Of a stretch of DNA of 64,000 nucleotides, positions 58,264-64,000 are shown piece after piece. The position numbers and the translations under genes were made by a program. Origin of the DNA: an uncultured Pelagibacteraceae bacterium (GTDB lineage Bacteria > Pseudomonadota > Alphaproteobacteria > Pelagibacterales > Pelagibacteraceae); contig CACPMF010000002.1 in the NCBI GenBank assembly GCA_902634935.1, positions 46,510-110,509 of the forward strand, in the 5' to 3' direction. Below the pieces are notes generated by a model that worked only from the letters and a program-made list of their open reading frames with translations, was not told where the DNA came from and searched no databases. Numbering within the stretch: the stretch's first letter is position 1; each line of letters starts with the position of its first letter.

Positions 58264-60157
58264 TTTTAACGATACTAAATTTTTATCTCTCATATTATTA
58301 GGAATTTGTTTATTATCTATTTCAGAAAATGTATCACTTGTTAATAAGATATTTTGGGGAATAACATCGATTATAAGTATTTTAATTAATAGGATAGATT
58401 TTAAGTTTAAAAGTTTTTTACTATCAATTTATGCAATTGGATTACTTTATATCCAATTTATATTTAACCAATATATATTTTCTGAGGAATTTTTCATAAA
58501 TTGTATAGGAGTTTTATTAATTGTTAAATATGCAGAATTAAATAATAAAAATAATCTTTTATCTTATAATTTAATTTGCATGGTGCTTAGTGTAGTAAGT
58601 TTGATCAGCGGCCAAGACATTTTGAGTTCATTAATTTCATTATCAATTATCGTTTTATTAGTGATCAATATGTATTTAATTCAACAAAAAGAAGTAATGG
58701 ATTTTAATTTTAAAAATATATTAAAATATTTAGGCTTTGGTCTAAGTATTTTTCCATTTATTATTATTTTTTATTTAATTTTTCCAAGAGCCGAAATAAA
58801 TTTTAGATTGTTTGATCCATCTAAAAGTTCACTTGGAATTCCTGACTCTATTAATCTTGGATCTTTTGAAAATTTTGCAAATTCAGATGAAAAAGTTTTC
58901 ACATTAGTGAACAAAAATTTTAAAAAGCAGGATCTTTATTTTAGGGTAAAAATATTTGATTATATGGAAGAGGATAAATCTTGGCGAACATCATCACCCC
59001 TGTATCTTTATAATAATTACAAAAACTCATATAAAATAACCAATGCAAAGGCCATAGATATAAAATATCAGGTAATACTAAATCCTCATAAAAAAAAATG
59101 GATACCAGCCTTAAACAATTCAAGATTAGCAAAACAAAATGTTAGGATTGGGGAGGATCCTTTTAATCAAACATATAAAAGTTTAGATCCAATTGATCGA
59201 AAGATACAAATAGAATTTCAAAAGTATGATGCTGATTATAGAATTGGTGAAGAACTTTTAGAATATTATACTTTATTGCCAAAATCGGTTTCGGAAGAGC
59301 TAATAGATTGGGTGAAAAATAATAAACAATCTAAATCTAATATAGAATATCTAAATCATATTTTAAATACTTTTTCAGATGGTTCTTATTATTACAATTT
59401 AAGTCCTGTAAATAATTCACAAAATAGTTATGCAGATTTTTTCTTAAGAGGCAAAGAGGGATACTGTGAATATTTTGCTGGAACATTAGTTTTGCTTTCA
59501 AGATTAGCTAACATACCTAGTAGAATTGTATCTGGGTATTATGGTGGTGAATTAAATACAGTTGGCGATTTTTATGTTTTTAGGCAACAAGATGCTCATG
59601 CATGGGTAGAAGTTTGGATAAATGGGAAAGGGTGGACTCAAATAGACCCAACCTCAGTTATACCAGGTTCAAATATAAGAAATAGCTATAATAATTTATT
59701 TAATAATACAGAGGAGAACACAACTTCACTATTTACACTAAAAGCTTTTCAAAACTTAAAATATTTTTTCAACTATGCAGACTTTGTGTGGACCAAACAT
59801 TTATTATCCTATGACAACAATAAAAGAAAATCATTTATAAAAGAAATTACGAATTTAAGATTTTCAAATATTTTTTATTTGATTTTTGCGCCTTTAATAA
59901 TTTATATGGTATTAAAATTATATTTCAAAATCAATAAAGCAAATATTTTAAAATGGATGTTACATTATATTATTGTGATTAGTAAAAAACAAAATAAAAT
60001 TTTGAATTCAGATACACATCAAGAAATATATAATAAACTTAAACAAGATTATCAAAAGAAATATAAATCGTTTTTTAACCTTTATGAAAGGTTTAGATAT
60101 CAAAATCAAAATATTGAATTGACAAAGATATTTAGAACTTTTATTTCAGCAAAATAA
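58250..60157 (+). CDS. TgpA-type membrane transglutaminase-like protein
   Basis: A 635-residue protein. The N-terminal 180 residues contain about six membrane helices (DUF3488 region), then a periplasmic domain with a transglutaminase core whose triad is Cys406 (GYCEYFAG), His450 (QDAHAWVEVW) and Asp466 (QIDPT), and a final membrane helix near 545-565 with a cytoplasmic tail. The Cys-His-Asp arrangement is intact, so the enzyme may act as a protease or transamidase on envelope proteins. It resembles TgpA of Pseudomonas in layout. It lies in the pilD-moxR-DUF58 run. Confidence 0.9.
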   Translation: MSKINFNDTKFLSLILLGICLLSISENVSLVNKIFWGITSIISILINRIDFKFKSFLLSIYAIGLLYIQFIFNQYIFSEEFFINCIGVLLIVKYAELNNKNNLLSYNLICMVLSVVSLISGQDILSSLISLSIIVLLVINMYLIQQKEVMDFNFKNILKYLGFGLSIFPFIIIFYLIFPRAEINFRLFDPSKSSLGIPDSINLGSFENFANSDEKVFTLVNKNFKKQDLYFRVKIFDYMEEDKSWRTSSPLYLYNNYKNSYKITNAKAIDIKYQVILNPHKKKWIPALNNSRLAKQNVRIGEDPFNQTYKSLDPIDRKIQIEFQKYDADYRIGEELLEYYTLLPKSVSEELIDWVKNNKQSKSNIEYLNHILNTFSDGSYYYNLSPVNNSQNSYADFFLRGKEGYCEYFAGTLVLLSRLANIPSRIVSGYYGGELNTVGDFYVFRQQDAHAWVEVWINGKGWTQIDPTSVIPGSNIRNSYNNLFNNTEENTTSLFTLKAFQNLKYFFNYADFVWTKHLLSYDNNKRKSFIKEITNLRFSNIFYLIFAPLIIYMVLKLYFKINKANILKWMLHYIIVISKKQNKILNSDTHQEIYNKLKQDYQKKYKSFFNLYERFRYQNQNIELTKIFRTFISAK

Positions 60158-60162
60158 TTTAA

Positions 60163-60915
60163 ATGAAAAAACTTATTTCAATATTAATTATTATTTTTTT
60201 AATAATTTATATTCTAGTTGAATTTATAGGTGATAGTATTATAAAGAGCTCTCTTGAAAGTAATTTATCTAATTCTTTAAAAAGAGAGACTAAAATTGAT
60301 GACCTAAGCATTGGGTACCTAAGCGGTAAAGCTAAAATTAAAAATTTAAAAATAAGCAACAAAGACTTTCCTGGCATTCTATTAGAAATAAAAAATGCAT
60401 CTGCAAAACTAAGCACAACATCAATTTTTAGTAATAAAATTGAAATTGATGAAATCATTTTAGATGGAATTGATTTAAATTATTATTTCAATCTAAATAG
60501 AAGTTTAAAAGTTGAGGATAATGTAAAATCAATAGAAGAAAATCTGAGCAAAAATGACAAAAAGGCTTCAAGCTCGAAGGAATTTATTGTTAAAAAATTA
60601 GACTTAAAAAATTTTAAAATTTCAGCAAACTCTGAGAATTTAAATTTTAACCAGCAAATAAGTCTTAAAGATATGAGCTTTAATAATGTAGGAAACACTG
60701 AAGACAGTAAAAATTACAAGACTGTTTTAAAAGACCTCTTTGATAAGGCTTTAAAATCAGTCAAAAATAAAGCGTTATCCAGCGATGTTAGCAATTCTTT
60801 AGATAAAATAAGGAATATTGATGAACAAAAAATTAAAGAAAAAATAAAAAAGGAGATAGATGCTAATAAAGATAAAGTAAAAAATAAGCTAAAAAAGTTA
60901 TTTAATAATGATTAA
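60163..60915 (+). CDS. Small AsmA-like envelope protein
   Basis: A 250-residue protein with an N-terminal membrane anchor (about 4-24) and then GYLSGKAKIKNLKISNKDFPG and IEIDEIILDGIDLNYYFN, the strand pattern seen at the start of AsmA/DUF748 proteins that bridge inner and outer membranes. It lacks the long repeat domain and ends in a Lys-rich helical segment (about 185-250). It may be a short bridge or scaffold protein. Five bases separate it from the transglutaminase gene, and its TAA shares TTAA with the PilY1 stop. Confidence 0.65.
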   Translation: MKKLISILIIIFLIIYILVEFIGDSIIKSSLESNLSNSLKRETKIDDLSIGYLSGKAKIKNLKISNKDFPGILLEIKNASAKLSTTSIFSNKIEIDEIILDGIDLNYYFNLNRSLKVEDNVKSIEENLSKNDKKASSSKEFIVKKLDLKNFKISANSENLNFNQQISLKDMSFNNVGNTEDSKNYKTVLKDLFDKALKSVKNKALSSDVSNSLDKIRNIDEQKIKEKIKKEIDANKDKVKNKLKKLFNND

Positions 60916-63900
60916 AAGTTTACATCTCTCCAAGAATTTCTAAAGCTATCTATATCAGATTCTCCTGTATCTATAACTACAAGATCCGTTTTTTCTTGTT
61001 CAGATTTACCAGCTATATTTGCAAACAATTTATTTGCAAATACCACGAGTCTTGAAAGCACACCTTTACCTACTGCTTTACAGGTTTTTCCAGTGAAGAC
61101 CTCTCCATCAACTGTTTGGCTTTTAAGAGATTTATTTTCATTTAATTGTTTTGAAACGTTAGTTCCACACTCATCATCAACTGCACATATCAGTGCAAGA
61201 CCCAAACTACATCTATTTTTCGATACAGATGGTTCAAAAATAGGGAAGTATACCAATCCGTTTGACAATGTTGGCTCAGCAGTTATTTTTTGACTAGAAG
61301 GTAATTTTATAAACCAGCCATGGTCTTTCGTTGCTCTTGCTTTCCTGCTTACCGCTTTAGTTGTAAGTGGACATTTAACACCGGTGGTATCATCTGTAGT
61401 ATCCATGCATTTTTCAAGTCCATTAAGTATAGTTGTGGATCTTTGAGGTGAATGAAATTTTGGATAAAACTTATCTCTAAACCCAAACATAATATTATCA
61501 AGTTTTGTATCTTTAAACGTTAATCTTTCATAATCGCCAGTACCCGAAAAAAGCCACAAATTTTTAGATGTTTTTCCAATTCCTGCATCCATAGAGTGAT
61601 ATTGGTACCGTCCATTTTCTTTGCTAGCCTCTATCGACAGAATAGTTGATTGATCATAAAGTTTAATGGCACTCCCTGCTGCATCCACTTTCATATTAGT
61701 CAAATTAAATTTGGTAATCTTTCCTTCAAAATCATTTGTGTAGACAAGTGCTCCTGTAAACTTTATTCCTCTTGCAGTATCTGAAGTAATAACAACAGGA
61801 CTTCCAGGTATCGAATTTACAATATCAATATTTTTATCATCTAACACTTCAATTACCTTCTCTACTTTGCCTGGAGTTATTGTATCTTCTAGATTAATAA
61901 CAAATAAAGCTGATCCTACTCCATCATTTCTACCACCATACCCACCTCCCATAACAGCGACATAAATATCATCAAGAATATTTGTGTCTCCTGCACCTGT
62001 ATTGGGTAATCTAAATATTCTAGGAGCTGACCAAGTTTCTCCCAATTCTCTATAATTATACTCTGCTGGAAGATTTTGACTTAAGCTTTGAGTTGCAGCT
62101 CTTGTCAATTTAATAATAAGAGTATCTTGAGATTGAGCTTTATCACCATTTGCTTGAAAAAATAATTGGTCTGGTAAAGTTATTTCAGTTTTACCTGAAG
62201 ATGCGATATTAACAGTAAAGTTTTTTTCAATTTTATTATTTATCGAAATAATTAAATCAGATTTTTGAACACCTACAACTGGAAAAGTCCACGTTTTACT
62301 TTCATAACATGATGTGGTTGTATCTGCCTTACACTCATCATCAATACTGTTGTTATTATTATAATTATCTTGAACTGTAATACTTTCTTCCATATCAATT
62401 ATTGAATAAGTATCATCAATGTACTCGTATTCTGAATGAGTGCCTAAATGGTTCATTACATGAACTGTATTTTTAATATGGTCATTATAAACACTGTATA
62501 AATGAAGCGGTTTATCAGGTTTTGTTATATCAAGAACAGAAAAACCATTTCCACCTCTGCCATAAGGCACCATTAATATAGTGTGCCATTGTTTTCCAGA
62601 TCCAAGAGGACTTTTAAAAAACATGTCGTGTACTACTGGAGATCCGTCCACTCCATAAATTGCGTTAGTTCCCCCTTTTTGTTTTCCAAGTTCATTGTTC
62701 AAATTTTCGTTCACCATAAGAGGTATTTTTGGCATTATAAATGGAGGTATGAATGCCCATTTTTCAATACCTGTTTTACTATCAATTGAATGTAACATGC
62801 CATCGTTACCTCCAACATAAATTCTTTCTTCTCTTGTACTTAAAGATTTGGCCCAAGCATCATAATTATTAATAGATCTCCAATAAGCTTCTTGGTTACT
62901 CGATGAAAACGATGTTTCAGCAGAAGGTGCTCCTACGATTACCATTTCAGAATGAAATATATCTCCTAAATAACGTTTTCTTCCTTTTGTAATTATTTTT
63001 CCATTTTTATCGACAGTTGGTGGTCCTGTTCTTATTTCGTTTAATAAACAATCTCCGTCGTAATCAAAATAATCTTGTCCTCTAGAAAAACTTATTAAAC
63101 CTTTAACATCATCATCATTTCCATCCGCAATAGTTGCAACACTATCTCCTTTTGCGCTACAACGTGTATTACCTGTTACACCTGCAACTTTTGGTGTATC
63201 CCTATGATAATCACCAACTTCATTACCAAATAATCCAAGTTGAGATTGAATTAATAATGAATTAGCTTCAGTATAATTGTTATAATCAGTTTTGTAATCA
63301 GTACCTGGAATTTCACCCCATATTTTTCTTGAACCAGGAGATGGTATCACATCTGAAGCATTCCAGTTAGATGGATCTTTTTCATCAACAACACCTTCTT
63401 TAGATATTGCAGTTCTTGTTAGTGAACCTTGCCATTCCTCATTTTGCTTATATTTAAATTGTGCTTGAAATAATGATCCACCTTCTTCAATTGTTGCGGT
63501 AATTGCCGGAGCAGTAAAGGCTAATTTGTCAGCAATTACAGATCTAATTGCAGCACCCAATTGTGCTTTTAATTGATCTGTTGTGTCTGCTTTTATTACT
63601 CTGTCTGTTCCACCTGCTTTTGCAATTGCATTAAATGCTCTTATTCCACTTGGGCTAATTCCACCTCCATAAGCTACAGTAAAAGTTTTGATTTTCTTTT
63701 TTAGAAGATTTTTTGTTTTTGTTATTGCAGCTGCTTGATTGTACCAGTCTCCATCACCGATTACGATTACATAAGATCCTTGACACGGGCTGTTTTTATC
63801 TATGGGGCTTTCTGATTTATGATTGTAGTATTGTTCTGCAATTGTTGCCCAGGTATTTGCATCAGTACCACCACCTGGTCTGACACTTTTAATATAATTG

Positions 63901-64000
63901 TTAATTTTATTAGCACCGTTTCTATCCACTTTAACTTTTAAACAATTTTGACCGTCACAAGGATCTGCTTGATCTCTCGCTGTATCCCATTTTGTATAAC
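60912..64000 (-). CDS. pilY1: PilY1/PilC-like type IV pilus tip protein (5' end outside the window)
   Basis: The frame is open to the window edge, so at least 1,029 residues are visible and the N-terminus is missing; the first in-frame start-like codon (GTG 63929) is not a real start. The visible N-terminal part is the end of a von Willebrand A-like domain (VIVIGDGDWYNQAAA, FTVAYGGG), followed by the PilY beta-propeller region: GDIFHSEMVIVGAP, ERIYVGGNDGMLHSIDSKTG, then VLMVPYGRGGNG-like and MGGGYGG blades. DYFDYDGDCLLNE may be a calcium-binding loop. PilY1 sits at the pilus tip and in surface adhesion and mechanosensing. It converges with the pilD-moxR-DUF58-tgpA run. Confidence 0.88.
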   Translation of the reverse strand, partial: YTKWDTARDQADPCDGQNCLKVKVDRNGANKINNYIKSVRPGGGTDANTWATIAEQYYNHKSESPIDKNSPCQGSYVIVIGDGDWYNQAAAITKTKNLLKKKIKTFTVAYGGGISPSGIRAFNAIAKAGGTDRVIKADTTDQLKAQLGAAIRSVIADKLAFTAPAITATIEEGGSLFQAQFKYKQNEEWQGSLTRTAISKEGVVDEKDPSNWNASDVIPSPGSRKIWGEIPGTDYKTDYNNYTEANSLLIQSQLGLFGNEVGDYHRDTPKVAGVTGNTRCSAKGDSVATIADGNDDDVKGLISFSRGQDYFDYDGDCLLNEIRTGPPTVDKNGKIITKGRKRYLGDIFHSEMVIVGAPSAETSFSSSNQEAYWRSINNYDAWAKSLSTREERIYVGGNDGMLHSIDSKTGIEKWAFIPPFIMPKIPLMVNENLNNELGKQKGGTNAIYGVDGSPVVHDMFFKSPLGSGKQWHTILMVPYGRGGNGFSVLDITKPDKPLHLYSVYNDHIKNTVHVMNHLGTHSEYEYIDDTYSIIDMEESITVQDNYNNNNSIDDECKADTTTSCYESKTWTFPVVGVQKSDLIISINNKIEKNFTVNIASSGKTEITLPDQLFFQANGDKAQSQDTLIIKLTRAATQSLSQNLPAEYNYRELGETWSAPRIFRLPNTGAGDTNILDDIYVAVMGGGYGGRNDGVGSALFVINLEDTITPGKVEKVIEVLDDKNIDIVNSIPGSPVVITSDTARGIKFTGALVYTNDFEGKITKFNLTNMKVDAAGSAIKLYDQSTILSIEASKENGRYQYHSMDAGIGKTSKNLWLFSGTGDYERLTFKDTKLDNIMFGFRDKFYPKFHSPQRSTTILNGLEKCMDTTDDTTGVKCPLTTKAVSRKARATKDHGWFIKLPSSQKITAEPTLSNGLVYFPIFEPSVSKNRCSLGLALICAVDDECGTNVSKQLNENKSLKSQTVDGEVFTGKTCKAVGKGVLSRLVVFANKLFANIAGKSEQEKTDLVVIDTGESDIDSFRNSWRDVNF

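Overview
The window is a gene-dense, very AT-rich bacterial chromosome segment. I infer a SAR11-type marine alphaproteobacterium (Pelagibacterales). The evidence is the strong A/T and Lys/Asn/Ile bias, intergenic gaps mostly under 100 bp, a circularly permuted two-piece tmRNA gene (a feature of alphaproteobacteria), and alphaproteobacterial gene orders such as yebC-ruvC-tol-pal-cpoB-tilS-ftsH-folP-glmM, rluD-rpoH, and S49 peptidase-glyQ-glyS-ppdK. I could not search databases, so the taxon is inferred from gene content and order.

Layout. 1-961: the tail of a 5-formyl-THF cyclo-ligase gene, then a YmdB-like phosphoesterase gene broken by a frameshift in an A8 run. 965-14750: a long plus-strand block with yebC, a phage-type RuvC, tolQRAB-pal-cpoB, tilS, ftsH, folP, glmM, thiD and purA. 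14747-19202: a minus-strand block with rpoH, rluD, an ABC exporter and a Sua5/TsaC enzyme, interrupted by a plus-strand tRNA-Arg. 19223-25000: xseB-ispA-dxs (isoprenoid precursors), aroC, pdxH and ispB. 25093-33335: S49 peptidase-glyQ-glyS-ppdK, then nadA-nadC on the other strand. 33394-35460: tRNA-Leu(GAG), the longest non-coding stretch of the window, an orphan putative methyltransferase and the tmRNA gene; this looks like a small variable locus. 35502-41801: thyX, an Mrp-type ATPase, hflK-hflC-DUF2065-degP/Q, and miaA. 41827-46848: ilvB-ilvH-ilvC-leuA (branched-chain amino acids). 46853-52335: mreB-mreC-mreD-mrdA-rodA (rod shape). 52375-55521: a BASS-family transporter coupled to a regulator with two HTH modules, and a GAF-SpoIIE phosphatase. 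55695-64000: a prepilin peptidase in one run with MoxR ATPase, DUF58, transglutaminase and AsmA-like genes, converging on a PilY1-like pilus adhesin that runs off the window.

Most genes are core housekeeping genes. The places that depart from the expected pattern are the ymdB frameshift, the phage-type RuvC with no ruvAB beside it, the tRNA-Leu/tmRNA locus, an Mrp ATPase without its CPxC motif, the tandem-HTH regulator next to a transporter, and the pilD-moxR-DUF58-transglutaminase operon facing PilY1. At the nucleotide level, five of seven convergent CDS pairs share a single 4-nt stop signal, and several promoters appear to sit directly against the start codon or inside small palindromes. 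I found no CRISPR array, insertion sequence, rRNA operon or prophage.
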